Shown: positions 17,711 through 27,814, counted from the first letter of the stretch. The stretch is 64,000 nt of DNA from JBAXTE01 sp963556065 (GCA_963556065.3 CAUVYH020000017.1:248001-312000), one strand, 5' to 3'. Translations and numbers: made by a program. Notes: a model not told the origin generated them from the letters alone.

Positions 17711-18157
17711 TTAATTGTCTTCCGCGTACCATTCTGCGAACGAAGTGCACGTTTCGCGAAGCCTTAAACTATGCAGTTTTATGTCCGAAGGTAGTACCTT
17801 CTGAAGTATTTGGGCAAAATCAATCAGCATGTTTTCGCTGGTGGGCTGGTAATCTACCAGCACAATATTGGCGAATTGGGCGCGAAGAGTCTCAATCAAA
17901 TTCGAAGGCATATTGCGGTTGAGAATCAGCGCATGGTCAAGCTTGTTGATGATATTGGAAAGCGTAAGTCGTTTTAAGTCGCCAAAGTCGATAAGCATTC
18001 CGTTCTTCGGATTGCTGCTGTCGCTCACAGGCTCGCCAATAACCGTTACAAATAACTCATACGAATGCCCGTGAATATTCTTGCAAGGGCCATCATAGTT
18101 TTGTAGTGCGTGGGCCATTTCGAAATTAAACTGCTTCGTGATTCTGATTTTTGCCAT
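17711..18157 (-). CDS. queD: 6-carboxy-5,6,7,8-tetrahydropterin synthase (QueD family)
   Basis: A 148-aa enzyme of the 6-pyruvoyl-tetrahydropterin synthase family. It converts 7,8-dihydroneopterin triphosphate to 6-carboxytetrahydropterin for queuosine. Zinc ligands His16, His29 and His31 and the catalytic Cys25 are visible in FEMAHAL and GPCKNIHGHSYE. LDHALIL and a C-terminal Glu-containing block (LRLRETCTSFAEW) are typical. The two-base gap after the endonuclease gene upstream suggests co-transcription. Other queuosine genes are not in this window. A PTPS-type pterin role is a less likely alternative. Confidence 0.93.
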   Translation of the reverse strand: MAKIRITKQFNFEMAHALQNYDGPCKNIHGHSYELFVTVIGEPVSDSSNPKNGMLIDFGDLKRLTLSNIINKLDHALILNRNMPSNLIETLRAQFANIVLVDYQPTSENMLIDFAQILQKVLPSDIKLHSLRLRETCTSFAEWYAEDN

Positions 18158-18159
18158 GA

Positions 18160-19494
18160 CTAATGTGCTATTTTGTATGTCGATTTGGTTTGTTTGCTGT
18201 TGATGTTCAGGAAATAAAGCCCGTGATTGAAAGAAGAAAGATCAATTTTAGAATAAGACATTGTAGGAACTATTTGATAAACTATTTTCCCTGCAACATC
18301 CGAAATCCAGATAAGTTCAGGTAGGGTTGAATTTAATGAGCAGTCAACCGTTAAAATATCATCCGCCGGGTTGGGGTAAAAATTGATTGTCGGTGAACTT
18401 TCGTATTGTGCAATCCCAACCACTTGATTGGAAACGGTGATCTCTTTGGTGCCGAAAACGCCTGAACCGTCGTTTGCGGTCGCTTTCACAGTGACAGTGC
18501 CATTGGTGGTTGCCGTGAGCAAACCTGAGGTGCTGATGCTGGCCGTGCCGGTTCCGGGCACCACCGACCAAGTAACGGTTTGGTTGGTGGCATTGGCTGG
18601 AGCAATAACCGCCGACATTTGAAGCGTGCCCTGAGGCGTTGAAATAGTCGTAGCATTGCCTGCGGAGTTGACAGTGATTCCGGTTACGGCAACGGTCGTT
18701 CCACCCCAAACGGCAGAAACCCATTCCGGATGATCAATGTACGGGTTGCGATTGTGCTGAATATTTGTATAAATAGCATTGTTGCGATCAATTTCTTTTT
18801 GGCTTACAGGATCCAAATTATGCCAGCTTATTAAAAGTGCTAATGCCCAAGGCTCGAAACAGGGATAACTGGTCCCGTCCAGCATGGCATCACCGCTTGG
18901 GTCGTTGCTTTCCCATCCGGCAATAATGTTTTCGTATCTTGTGGCCATGTAGAAATAGGTTCTAGCCAAATCACCCTTGTATTCGTCAGATGGTTCGAAG
19001 ACAATGCCTGTGTATCCCGGATATGTGCAGGTTCCTAGTTTTCCATTGCCCCAAGCAGTACCTCCAGCGGCATTTCCATAGGGGTAATTGGATCTCATTC
19101 CATTCACTTTTCCATCAGTAGGATAGATGTGAAATATGTCAGAAACCATAGGAGAGGCATCGTTAAACCAACTTTTCGGAAAGGAGTGCTCTCTGTTGTA
19201 ACAATCGCAGATGTTTGAATAGCTACCGCATTGATCTGTAGAATATGTAAAAGAGCAATTGTCAGTGTAAATATCCCATATTTTACCGTCTGGTCTTCTA
19301 TCTGTAGTGTAATAAGAGGTCCAAAGTTGGTCGTATGAAACCGATGTGTGTCCTTTAATAATATTGTAAAGTTGGGTTTTCAATATGGCGCCGGTTCCGG
19401 TCGCCGAGTCGTAATACCCTGCCGGAATTTGTGCAAAGAGCGCCTGAACGAGCAGGAACATCCCAAGCAACAAGGTGATTTTTTTTGTTTTCAT
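18160..19494 (-). CDS. Secreted endonuclease I with Ig-like domain and T9SS tail
   Basis: A 444-aa exported nuclease. A signal peptide (MKTKKITLLLGMF..., ending ALFAQ) is followed by an endonuclease I domain (~residues 25-250) with the expected core NREHSFPKSWF and DIFHIYPTDGKVNGMRSN. A BIG2-type Ig-like domain (VTWSVVPGTGTASIS, near 300) and a type A T9SS sorting tail (SPTINFYPNPADD, near 370, to the end) follow. It should cut DNA or RNA outside the cell, perhaps for nutrient scavenging. A frame open to 19596 would overlap mntP, so I chose the ATG at 19494, where the signal peptide begins. It sits 26 bp after mntP. Confidence 0.93.
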   Translation of the reverse strand: MKTKKITLLLGMFLLVQALFAQIPAGYYDSATGTGAILKTQLYNIIKGHTSVSYDQLWTSYYTTDRRPDGKIWDIYTDNCSFTYSTDQCGSYSNICDCYNREHSFPKSWFNDASPMVSDIFHIYPTDGKVNGMRSNYPYGNAAGGTAWGNGKLGTCTYPGYTGIVFEPSDEYKGDLARTYFYMATRYENIIAGWESNDPSGDAMLDGTSYPCFEPWALALLISWHNLDPVSQKEIDRNNAIYTNIQHNRNPYIDHPEWVSAVWGGTTVAVTGITVNSAGNATTISTPQGTLQMSAVIAPANATNQTVTWSVVPGTGTASISTSGLLTATTNGTVTVKATANDGSGVFGTKEITVSNQVVGIAQYESSPTINFYPNPADDILTVDCSLNSTLPELIWISDVAGKIVYQIVPTMSYSKIDLSSFNHGLYFLNINSKQTKSTYKIAH

Positions 19495-19520
19495 TGTTTT
19501 ATCTTTGTATAAATTGATTA

Positions 19521-20084
19521 CTAAAAATAGAGATGTTGAATCAACGTTTTGGCACCAATCCCGATCAGGATGATTCCACCGGAGATTTCGGCCCATTTGC
19601 TATTGATGATTGCTCCGAACTGCTTGCCTATAAATAAACCAAATACAGAAATCAGGAAGGTGATTACACCAATGGAAATTGCAGCCGTAAGAATACTGAC
19701 CTGTAAGAATGCAAAACTCATCCCTATTACAAAAGCATCAATACTGGTTGCAACCGAAAGTAAAAGAAGCACCTTAAATATTTTAATGTTGAAATTTTGT
19801 TTTTCACTATTATCTTTGATGGCTTCAGTAATCATTTTTATTCCGATGATAGCAAGAATTGAAAAGGCAATCCAATGGTCGATGGATGAAACCGAGTTGT
19901 AAAACGACTTTCCGATTAGCCAACCGAGCACAGGCATCCCCCCTTGGAAAAGACCGAAAAAGAAAGCGATTTTCAGCGATTCCCGCTTTTTAAGACAAGG
20001 GGTGCTGATGGAGCAGGACAAGCTAACAGCAAAGCAATCCATGGCTAACCCAATTCCGATGATAAAAATTTCGATTAAACTCAC
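19521..20084 (-). CDS. mntP: Manganese efflux pump MntP
   Basis: A 187-aa membrane protein with six predicted helices. MntP exports Mn2+ to limit toxicity. The two pseudo-symmetric halves carry the family Asp motifs: GIGLAMDCFAVSLS at ~11-24 and SVATSIDAFVIGMSF at ~110-124. It has its own -7 element. No Mn riboswitch (yybP-ykoY) is visible in the short leader. It is followed by the T9SS endonuclease gene on the same strand. Confidence 0.95.
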   Translation of the reverse strand: MSLIEIFIIGIGLAMDCFAVSLSCSISTPCLKKRESLKIAFFFGLFQGGMPVLGWLIGKSFYNSVSSIDHWIAFSILAIIGIKMITEAIKDNSEKQNFNIKIFKVLLLLSVATSIDAFVIGMSFAFLQVSILTAAISIGVITFLISVFGLFIGKQFGAIINSKWAEISGGIILIGIGAKTLIQHLYF

Positions 20085-20109
20085 AGTAATATTTGATTTT
20101 AAAAATTAT

Positions 20110-20117
20110 ACAAAGAT
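20110..20117 (-). promoter_or_regulatory. -7 element of the mntP promoter
   Basis: Minus strand reads TATCTTTG (TAnnTTTG), 26 bases before the mntP ATG. Confidence 0.6.
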
Positions 20118-20199
20118 ACTACAAAAGTATGAATTCTCAATGGAATAGTTGTTTAGCGTTTTTTTTATTGGGGGAATAAATGACTTTTGGTCTCACTTA

Positions 20200-20410
20200 G
20201 AAACACTCAGAAGTTTAAAATTTTCTTTTCACTTCCGAGCTGTTGAAATCACGGAACAGCTTTTCACTGCTTATCTTATCATTCATAATTCTTATTTCTG
20301 TACTCTTTCCATCTCATAACTCAAATCTTATAATTCATCATTCATAATTTTTCTAGTTTACTCAGCCTTCGACTACGCTCAGTCTTCGTTCTTCTTTTCA
20401 CGTTTCACGG
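20200..20410. repeat. Degenerate lead-in to the tandem array
   Basis: Contains scrambled pieces of the array unit: ATTCATCATTCATAAT, CACGTTTCACGGACAAT and CTTCGACTACGCTCAG, without a regular period. No gene is visible between mntP and the POT transporter. Confidence 0.6.
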
Positions 20411-21553
20411 ACAATCTTTTCACTTATCTCATAATTCAAATCTCATCATTCATAATTCTGTATTTTTTCTCACTTTAGACGCACTCTTGTCCATTCGGTC
20501 ACTCGGTCACTTGCTCTCTACTCATAACTTTCTTCACTCTCAAACTCTGACTTCGGCTACGCTCAGACATCGTTTTTATAGTTCTTTAAACTCGCTTGCG
20601 TTCTTCTTTTTATGTTTCACGGACAATCTTTTCACTTATCTCATAATTCAAATCTCATCATTCATAATTCTGTATTTTTTCTCACTTTAGACGCACTCTT
20701 GTCCATTCGGTCACCTGGTCACTCGGTCACTTGCTCTCTACTCATAACATTCTTCACTCTCAAACGCTGACTTCGGCTACGCTCAGACATCGTTTTATAG
20801 TTCTTTAAACTCGCTTGCGTTCTTCTTTTTATGTTTCACGGACAATCTTTTCACTTATCTCATAACTCAAATCTCATCATTCATAATTCTGTATTTTTTC
20901 TCACTTTAGACGCACTCTTGTCCATTCGGTCACCTGGTCACCTGGTCACTTGCTCTCTACTCATAACTTTCTTCACTCTCAAACTCTGATTTCGGCCACG
21001 CTCATACATCGTTTTATAGTTCTTTAAACTCGCTTGCGTTCTTCTTTTCACGTTTCGCAGACAATCTTTTCACTTATCTCATAATTCAAATCTCATCATT
21101 CATAATTCTGTATTTTTTCTCACTTTAGACGCACTCTTGTCCATTCGGTCACCTGATCACTCGGTCACTTGCTCTCTACTCATAACTTTCTTCACTCTCA
21201 AACTCTGACTTCGGCTACGCTCAGACATCGTTTTTATAGTTCTTTAAACTCGCTTGCGTTCTTCTTTTTATGTTTCACGGACAATCTTTTCACTTATCTC
21301 ATAATTCAAATCTCATCATTCATAATTCTGTATTTTTTCTCACTTTAGACGCACTCTTGTCCATTCGGTCACCTGATCACTCGGTCACTTGCTCTCTACT
21401 CATAACTTTCTTCACTCTCAAACTCTGACTTCGGCTACGCTCAGACATCGTTTTTATAGTTCTTTAAACTCGCTTGCGTTCTTCTTTTTATGTTTCACGG
21501 ACAATCTTTTCACTTATCTCATAATTCAAATCTCATCATTCATAATTCTTATC
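20411..21553. repeat. Intergenic tandem array, five ~219-bp units plus a partial
   Basis: Units begin ACAATCTTTTCACTTATC at 20411, 20623, 20842, 21061, 21281 and 21501, so the spacing is 212, 219, 219, 220 and 220 bp. Copies are nearly identical. Within each unit an 8-bp subrepeat (GGTCACCT/GGTCACTC) varies in number; the first unit has one fewer, explaining its 212-bp length. Units also contain CTTCGGCTACGCTCAG and TCATCATTCATAATTC. The frames open across the array are repeat artefacts. No spacers or cas genes, so not CRISPR. Confidence 0.93.
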
Positions 21554-21589
21554 TTCTTATTTCTGCATTCTTTCCCCACTGCTTTTTTG

Positions 21590-21597
21590 TACATTTG
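21590..21597 (+). promoter_or_regulatory. -7 element of the POT transporter gene
   Basis: TACATTTG (TAnnTTTG) lies 22 bases before the ATG at 21620, just past the end of the tandem array. Confidence 0.6.
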
Positions 21598-21619
21598 TCA
21601 GGTTTAACAACTATAAATT

Positions 21620-22906
21620 ATGAAAAATAAAAACGGGATTTTCTCTTTTCCGAAAAATTATTGGACTGCGATTATTATGGAATTTTTCGAGCGTGGCTCT
21701 TATTACGGGATTATGTCGGTTCTATCTGTTTATTTGGTTACTACGGTTGTCGATGGTGGTTTAGGTTTTTCTAAAGAAGGAGTGGGGCTTATTTTAAGCA
21801 TAATCACCTTTTTGATATATTTACTGCCTATTTTATCCGGTGCTATTGCCGAGCGTTTTGGTTATCGAAAGGTGTTAATGGGATCTTTTGTGATAATGAG
21901 TTTGGGATATTTCCTTACCGGTCTGTCTAATTCATATTTTGCCGTTTTCACTTCACTGATGCTGGTAGCGTTGGGTGCGGGTTTTTTTAAACCCATTATT
22001 TCAGGTACTATTGCCCGATCAACAAATGAAGATAATTCCGCATTGGGCTTTGGAATTTTTTATTGGGTTATCAATCTTGGAGCTTTTTTGGTCCCATTGA
22101 TTCTTATCCCTATTCTTAAAGAAATTTCATACACTTATATCTTTTATATGGCTGCTATAGCAACCTGTTCGATGCTCATTCTTAATTTGTTCGTTTTTAA
22201 GGAACCGAAGCGCGAACAATCTGCAAAGAGTATTTTAATTGTTTTTAAAGAAGCTTTGTTCGTAATCAAAGACATTCGTTTTATTACCCTGATAGGGATT
22301 TATTCATGCTTTTGGATTCTCTATTTTCAAATGTACGGATCGGTGCTGTGGTATGTTCGCGATTATGTGGATGCTTCGTCGTTAAATAGTGCCGTAAATA
22401 AATTTTTATCCCTATTTGTAGAAAATCCGAATTGGAAATTTGATGTGGAGCATGTTACCGTGGTCAATGCCGGGACCATTATTTGTTTGCAACTGGTTGT
22501 TTCATCCATCGTGAAAAAGTGGAAACCTTTGCCAACCATGATTACAGGCATAAGCATTGCCACATTGGGAATGATTATTTTTGCCATTTCCACTAATATA
22601 TGGGTCTTTTTGGTCGGGGCTATTATATTTTCACTTGGTGAAATGACGGCACATCCGAAATTTCTTTCTTATGTGGGGCTCATTGCTCCCGAAGATAAAA
22701 AAGCGCTATATCTGGGCTACTCTTTTTTGTATGGAGCCGTTGGAAGTATTGGGGGCCTTTTAGGGGCAAAAATGTACACATATTTTGTCGATAAGCTTCA
22801 TAGTCCAACTGCGCTTTGGCTTATATTTAGCGGGATAGGAGTGATGACTATTGCCGGATTGATCCTGTTCAATAAGTCTGTTTCCATGAAGGGAGTTCGG
22901 GAATAA
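21620..22906 (+). CDS. POT-family (peptide) MFS transporter
   Basis: A 428-aa membrane protein with about 12 helices. The N-terminal EFFERGSYYGIMSVLSVYL at ~22-40 contains the ExxERxxYY signature of proton-coupled oligopeptide transporters, and GAIAERFGYRKVLM near 77-90 is the MFS loop 2-3 motif. It should import di- or tripeptides with protons. At 428 residues it is shorter than typical bacterial POTs of ~500, lacking the two extra central helices. Monocistronic. It lies next to genes for a peptidase (broken) and may have formed a peptide-use unit with it (inference). Confidence 0.87.
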   Translation: MKNKNGIFSFPKNYWTAIIMEFFERGSYYGIMSVLSVYLVTTVVDGGLGFSKEGVGLILSIITFLIYLLPILSGAIAERFGYRKVLMGSFVIMSLGYFLTGLSNSYFAVFTSLMLVALGAGFFKPIISGTIARSTNEDNSALGFGIFYWVINLGAFLVPLILIPILKEISYTYIFYMAAIATCSMLILNLFVFKEPKREQSAKSILIVFKEALFVIKDIRFITLIGIYSCFWILYFQMYGSVLWYVRDYVDASSLNSAVNKFLSLFVENPNWKFDVEHVTVVNAGTIICLQLVVSSIVKKWKPLPTMITGISIATLGMIIFAISTNIWVFLVGAIIFSLGEMTAHPKFLSYVGLIAPEDKKALYLGYSFLYGAVGSIGGLLGAKMYTYFVDKLHSPTALWLIFSGIGVMTIAGLILFNKSVSMKGVRE

Positions 22907-22984
22907 TTGGGTTGCTTTCCGTTAGTTTGTCTGTTAAACACATCAATTCATCCAAAAAAAATAATAATATCGAAAAAAATAAGA

Positions 22985-22992
22985 TATTTTTG
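22985..22992 (+). promoter_or_regulatory. -7 element of the M3 peptidase gene
   Basis: TATTTTTG (TAnnTTTG) lies 29 bases before the ATG at 23022. Confidence 0.6.
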
Positions 22993-23021
22993 CAATTAAA
23001 ATAAATAAACAAAAATCAAAT

Positions 23022-25159
23022 ATGAAATCAACAACGTTATGCATGAGTCTGGTTCTCGTATTGTGTGGAACTATCGGCTTTGCTCAGGTGAAAAAGCAAG
23101 TTAAAAAACCAGTTTCCGTTGCAGTCGGAAATCCGCTTCTGCAGGAGTGGAAAACTCCCTATGGGCTTCCTCCGTTCGACAAAATTAAAAACGAGCATTT
23201 TATTCCGGCATTTAAGATTGCAATGGTTGAACAGATGAAAAATATTGATGCAATAGTCGGTAATCCTCAAAAACCAAACTTTAAAAATACCATAGAGGCT
23301 ATGGAAAAGTCAGGCGCTTTAATGACTAAAATTAGTCTGGTTTTTTACAACCAATTGTCTGCAAATACAAGTGACGAACTCCAAAAAGTTGCCGAAGAAT
23401 TGGCTCCTATCCTTTCGAAACATGGGGACGATATTTCATTAAATCCTAAGCTTTTTTTAAGAATTAAAACGGTTTATGAAAATCGCACTGCTGAAAAATT
23501 AAACGGAGAACAACTTCGTTTGTTGGAAAAATATTATAAGGATTTTGTTCGTGGCGGTGCAAACCTGAACGAAAAAGAACAAACCCGTCTTCGCGAAATC
23601 AATAGCCAATTGTCGTTACTTACTTTAAAATTTAGCAATAATGTTATGGCTGAAACCAACGGGTATCAATTAGTGATTGATAATAAAGAGGATTTAGCTG
23701 GACTTCCGGAATCTATAATTCAAATGGGTGCGGATGATGCCAAAAGTGCTAAAATGGATGGTAAATGGGTGTTTACAACAAAAAAGCCCAGCATGTTGCC
23801 ATTTTTAACTTATGCTAACAAATCGTTCGTTGAGAGAAAAGATATATAATGCTTATCTGAATCGTGGAAACAATAATAACGAATTTGACAATAAAAAAGT
23901 AATTACCGAAATCGTTAAACTTCGTTTGGAACGTTCAAATTTACTTGGATATAAAACGTATGCCGACTATGGTTTGGAAACAACAATGGCCAAAAATGCC
24001 GATAATGTAATGAATTTGTTGAATAAACTTTGGACTCCGGCATTAAAAGTTGCTCAGCAGGAACAGGATGAAATGCAAAAACTTGCCGAAAAAGAGGGCG
24101 ATAATATTAAAATAGAATCTTGGGACTGGTGGTATTATGCCGAAAAAGTGCGTAAAGCAAAATATGACCTCGACGAAGAACAACTTCGTCCATACTTTCA
24201 GCTGGAAAATGTAAAAAAAGGTGTTTTTGCCGTAGCTGGAAAATTATATGGCTTAAAATTTATTGAGAAAAAAAGGCATTCCGCTTTATCATCCCGATGC
24301 TGTATTATACGAAGTCAGAGAAGCTAATAATGCTTTGTTAGGTGTAATTATGTTGGATTACTATCCACGTGCTAGTAAACAAAATGGAGCTTGGTGTACC
24401 GGGTATCGTACCGCACATTATGAAAACGGGAAACGAATTATTCCTATTGTTTCTATTAATCTGAATTCAAACAAGCCTACAGGAAACGACCCTGCGTTAT
24501 TGAGTTTGGATGATGTGGAAACATTTTTTCATGAATTTGGACATGGTATTCATGCTTTGGTCTCGAATTGCCAATATGAGGGAAGCACAAGCTGCCCAAG
24601 CGATTTTGTAGAACTCCCGTCACAACTTAATGAACTGTGGGCACAACAACCGGAGGTGCTTAAAATGTATGCAAAACACTACAAGACAGGGGCGCTAATT
24701 CCTGCGGAGTTGATAAAGAAACTGGAAGCCAGCAGTAAATTCAATCAAGGGTTTGCAACGGTAGAGTACCTTGCTGCAGCCATTTTAGATATGAAATATC
24801 ACATGTTGACTAATGCTGACAATCTCAATGTGAATGAGTTTGAAAAAAAGGTGCTAACCGATTTGAATTTAATTTCATCCATTGCCCCTCGCTACAGAAG
24901 CACCTATTACTTGCACATCTTTTCCAGTAGCGAATATGCTGCCGGATATTATAGTTATATTTGGTCTGAAGTTCTTGATGCAGATGCATTTGAAGCATTT
25001 CTGGAAAAAGGGAACATATTCGATCCTGCGACTGCAAAATCGTATCGCCGGAATATTCTTGAAAAAGGGAATAGTGTCGATCCGCAAGTGATGTATCGTA
25101 ACTTCCGTGGCCGCGATGCGAGTATTGAGCCGTTGCTTAAAAAACGTGGATTGAACTAA
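23022..25159 (+). pseudogene. M3 family peptidyl-dipeptidase (Dcp-like), two frameshifts
   Basis: The intact product would be ~712 aa, the normal size for exported Dcp-type M3 peptidases. A signal peptide (ending GFAQV) and the N-terminal half occupy 23022-~23820 in one frame. The middle part (REKIYNAYLNRGNNN onward) continues in the next frame from ~23820. The C-terminal catalytic part (GIPLYHPDAVLYEV onward) is in the third frame from ~24270 and keeps the zinc motif HEFGH (24530-24544). Each shift equals one extra base. The second falls in a run of seven A; the first does not lie in a long homopolymer. Either the gene is decaying or the assembly has two indels. Promoter and terminator are intact. 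Confidence 0.88.
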
Positions 25160-25183
25160 AACTAAAAAAAATATATAAAATTA

Positions 25184-25217
25184 GCCTGTCGGATTGTTTT
25201 TCTGACAGGCTTTTTTT
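25184..25217 (+). terminator. Terminator after the M3 peptidase gene
   Basis: GC-rich stem GCCTGTC (25184-25190) pairs with GACAGGC (25204-25210), followed by seven T. Confidence 0.85.
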
Positions 25218-25593
25218 GATTCCTGTATTTTTTTGCGTATTATATTTTTCAGTTTCCGCATTTCAGTATTAAAATTGCTTTGCAGATGTTTTAATCCGTT
25301 AAAAGACCATGAATAAATGGTCGCATTTAAATTCAACATAAAATCGATATCCGGAACAGTTGAATTGTATAAGAATAAATTAGAATGGTTAATGTTCGTT
25401 TCTGTGGAATAAAATTGCATTATTTTCACCAATTATTGAGAATGAATTAGGCTATGTTTAAAACAGAAATGGTATTACTTGTTCAAGTTCAAATGATTAC
25501 TTTGTTATCAACAACTAAAAATTCGTAAAAAAAATTAAGAAGGGGGTAGGTTTTCAAAATATTTTTTGTTAATTTGCAAAGTAGGAAATTACA
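25218..25593. other. Intergenic stretch, nothing convincing
   Basis: AT-rich. An 83-codon reverse frame runs through the terminator and I do not believe it codes. A near-match to the -7 consensus (TTAATTTG) lies at about 25569-25576, before the transglycosylase gene. Confidence 0.5.
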
Positions 25594-27195
25594 ATGCATA
25601 ATGGAATGACAAATATTTGGAATAAACATAAAGGCAAGTTGATCGTCCTCATCATTGCTCTTATTGGTGTGGAGCTTTCGATAGAGGCACAGATTTGTGT
25701 AAAAGACACCACGGTAAAAGTTATATTAGATAGTACACAGAACACCTCGTTCGACAATTCCGTTTCGGCTCAAATGGACAGCTTACTTAATCTTTGGTAC
25801 ATTAAACAAAGCGTTCAGGCAAATAGTGAAAAATTTATTCCAACTTCAGCCGAAGGTGTCTCCTATTCCGATTCAGTCTATGCTAAACGACTATCCGAAA
25901 TTCCGTCCATTATTCCATTATCATACAATAAAGAAGTACGTTCGTATATTGAAATGTACTGTGTTAAAAAGCGCAAACTATCTGGGATAATTGTCGGATT
26001 ATCAAAGTATTACTTTCCGATGTATGAAGAAATTATGGAGCAAAACGGAGTGCCCCAAGAACTTAAATACCTTTCTATTATTGAGTCGGCATTAAATCCA
26101 AATGCTGTTTCTTGTGTTGGAGCAACAGGACTTTGGCAGTTTATGTTTTCAACAGGGAGAATGTATGGCTTAGAGGTTAATACTTTCGTAGATGCACGTA
26201 AAGATCCCATTAGAGCAACACGCGCTGCTGCTCGATATCTCAATGATTTGCATAAAATTTATAACGACTGGATATTAGCCATTGCCGCATACAATTGTGG
26301 GCCGGGTAATGTAAGCAAAGCAATACGTCGCTCGGGTGGCAAAACCGATTTTTGGCAGATCTATTATTATCTTCCGAAAGAAACCAGAGGATATGTGCCT
26401 GCATATATTGCGGCTACGTATATGATGAACTATTATGATAAGCATAACATTAACGTAGTTCCCATCACGATGCCAATGTTAACCGATACGGTTGTTGTTA
26501 ACAAGGAGGTACACTTGCAACAAGTTGCAGCGGTGTTAAATATTCCGATAGAAGAGCTTAGAACGCTCAATCCACAATACAAACGCGACATTGTCCCGGC
26601 TTATAAAGATGCGTATCCGCTTGTGCTTTCACCTCTAAAGGCCGTTGAATTTACTTCACTCCGCGATTCTATTCACAGCTATAACTACAGCACTTATTTT
26701 ACTCCTATGCAAGTGGTTAATATTGAATCTCAAAATAATAATCCAGCATTAAACGTAGCTCAGCTTAAAAAGAAATTTCATATTGTAAAATCAGGGGAAA
26801 CACTAGGTTCTATTTCAAAAAAATATGGCATTTCTACAAATGAAATCAAATACTTAAACAAAATAAGAGGAAAATCTGTCGCCCCCGGCAGAAAAATTGT
26901 AGTCGGCTTTTATCCGGTAGAAAAAACTATTGCTAAAGCAAGTGATACGACAATACGACCTGTTGCCATTAACGACAGCAATAAAATAACTTTAAATGCT
27001 AATGATACAATTAAAGGAAGAATTAATGTACATGCTGCTCAAAAATATCGTTATTACAAAGTCGTTCCCGGTGATACGATTTGGAGTATTGCTCGAAAAT
27101 TTCCGGGAATTACACACTTGGATATTTTAAACAGTAATAAGCTTAAAGAAGGTCACATTGAGCCGGGACAAGTACTTAAAATTCCTAAAGGTTAA
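25594..27195 (+). CDS. Membrane-bound lytic transglycosylase with two LysM domains (MltD-like)
   Basis: A 533-aa exported protein that cleaves peptidoglycan glycan strands to 1,6-anhydro-MurNAc products. A hydrophobic N-terminal segment (~15-32, ending IEAQ) acts as a signal peptide. The SLT domain spans ~140-290, with the catalytic Glu at ~164 in SIIESALNPNAVS followed by GATGLWQFM and AYNCGPGNV. Two LysM modules bind glycan: HIVKSGETLGSISKKYGIS near 395 and YYKVVPGDTIWSIARKF near 485. No lipobox seen. Architecture matches MltD. Monocistronic. Confidence 0.95.
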   Translation: MHNGMTNIWNKHKGKLIVLIIALIGVELSIEAQICVKDTTVKVILDSTQNTSFDNSVSAQMDSLLNLWYIKQSVQANSEKFIPTSAEGVSYSDSVYAKRLSEIPSIIPLSYNKEVRSYIEMYCVKKRKLSGIIVGLSKYYFPMYEEIMEQNGVPQELKYLSIIESALNPNAVSCVGATGLWQFMFSTGRMYGLEVNTFVDARKDPIRATRAAARYLNDLHKIYNDWILAIAAYNCGPGNVSKAIRRSGGKTDFWQIYYYLPKETRGYVPAYIAATYMMNYYDKHNINVVPITMPMLTDTVVVNKEVHLQQVAAVLNIPIEELRTLNPQYKRDIVPAYKDAYPLVLSPLKAVEFTSLRDSIHSYNYSTYFTPMQVVNIESQNNNPALNVAQLKKKFHIVKSGETLGSISKKYGISTNEIKYLNKIRGKSVAPGRKIVVGFYPVEKTIAKASDTTIRPVAINDSNKITLNANDTIKGRINVHAAQKYRYYKVVPGDTIWSIARKFPGITHLDILNSNKLKEGHIEPGQVLKIPKG

Positions 27196-27223
27196 AATTC
27201 CTGAAATTAGCACGGATCACAGA

Positions 27224-27733
27224 TTATTTTCCTTGATGTTTACCGTTTAGCCTATCGATAGCCATACAAAGGTCATTCATCGAAGAAATAAGGATATCTG
27301 CAGCGGGAAAATTTCCAGACCGATGCTTCTCGTTGAAGAAAACCGTTTTTAAGCCGGCAGTTTTAGCTCCCACAATATCCTTTTCATAATCATTTCCGAC
27401 CATAATGGTGCATCGGGGTTGTAATTCTGCACGCCGACATACTTCCGTGAAGAACAAGGGATCCGGTTTGGATATTCCCAATTCTTTCGAGGAATAAAAC
27501 GCACTAAACATTTCTTTTACCGCTACCCGCTGCAACGCCCCGACCATAGCATCCGTATCCGAAACGCCTGCAGTGGTGGCTATAACAAGGGTGTATTTTG
27601 ATTTTAATTCCGTTAGTGCGGAATAGACATGGGGAATTAATTCTACATGGGGCCAATCACACATTGCTCCCGGCAACTCCGGATAGTCGCGCATGACAGT
27701 GTCGCCCCAATCAAAAATGATATTTTTAATCAT
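27224..27733 (-). CDS. HAD-superfamily hydrolase with altered motif I
   Basis: A 169-aa protein with a short or reduced cap. Motif I reads IIFDWGDTVMRD at ~4-15. The nucleophile Asp is present, but the usual second Asp two residues later is Gly, with Asp at the third position (DWGDT instead of DWDGT). Motif II is in VIATT, motif III is probably the KPDP Lys, and motif IV is the GNDYEKDIVGAKTAG block. It is probably a phosphatase of small metabolites, but the motif swap makes activity less certain. It diverges from the helicase gene across a 115-bp region with promoters both ways. Confidence 0.85.
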   Translation of the reverse strand: MIKNIIFDWGDTVMRDYPELPGAMCDWPHVELIPHVYSALTELKSKYTLVIATTAGVSDTDAMVGALQRVAVKEMFSAFYSSKELGISKPDPLFFTEVCRRAELQPRCTIMVGNDYEKDIVGAKTAGLKTVFFNEKHRSGNFPAADILISSMNDLCMAIDRLNGKHQGK

Positions 27734-27753
27734 AATTATTCCATTTTACGGCA

Positions 27754-27761
27754 CAAAGATA
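27754..27761 (-). promoter_or_regulatory. -7 element of the HAD gene
   Basis: Minus strand reads TATCTTTG (TAnnTTTG), 21 bases before the HAD ATG. Confidence 0.6.
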
Positions 27762-27814
27762 ACAAAGAGTTGAAATCAAAGCGATTATTGTTTATTGCGG
27801 ATTACTTAATGTTG

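Noticed and set aside
20487..21607. Open frames of 67 and 72 codons in the 20-21 kb region
   Set aside because: They repeat with the ~219-bp units, begin at different points of the unit and have no promoter or family; they are by-products of the array.
25181..25432. 83-codon reverse frame after the M3 peptidase gene
   Set aside because: It reads through the peptidase terminator, has no -7 element and no recognisable features.
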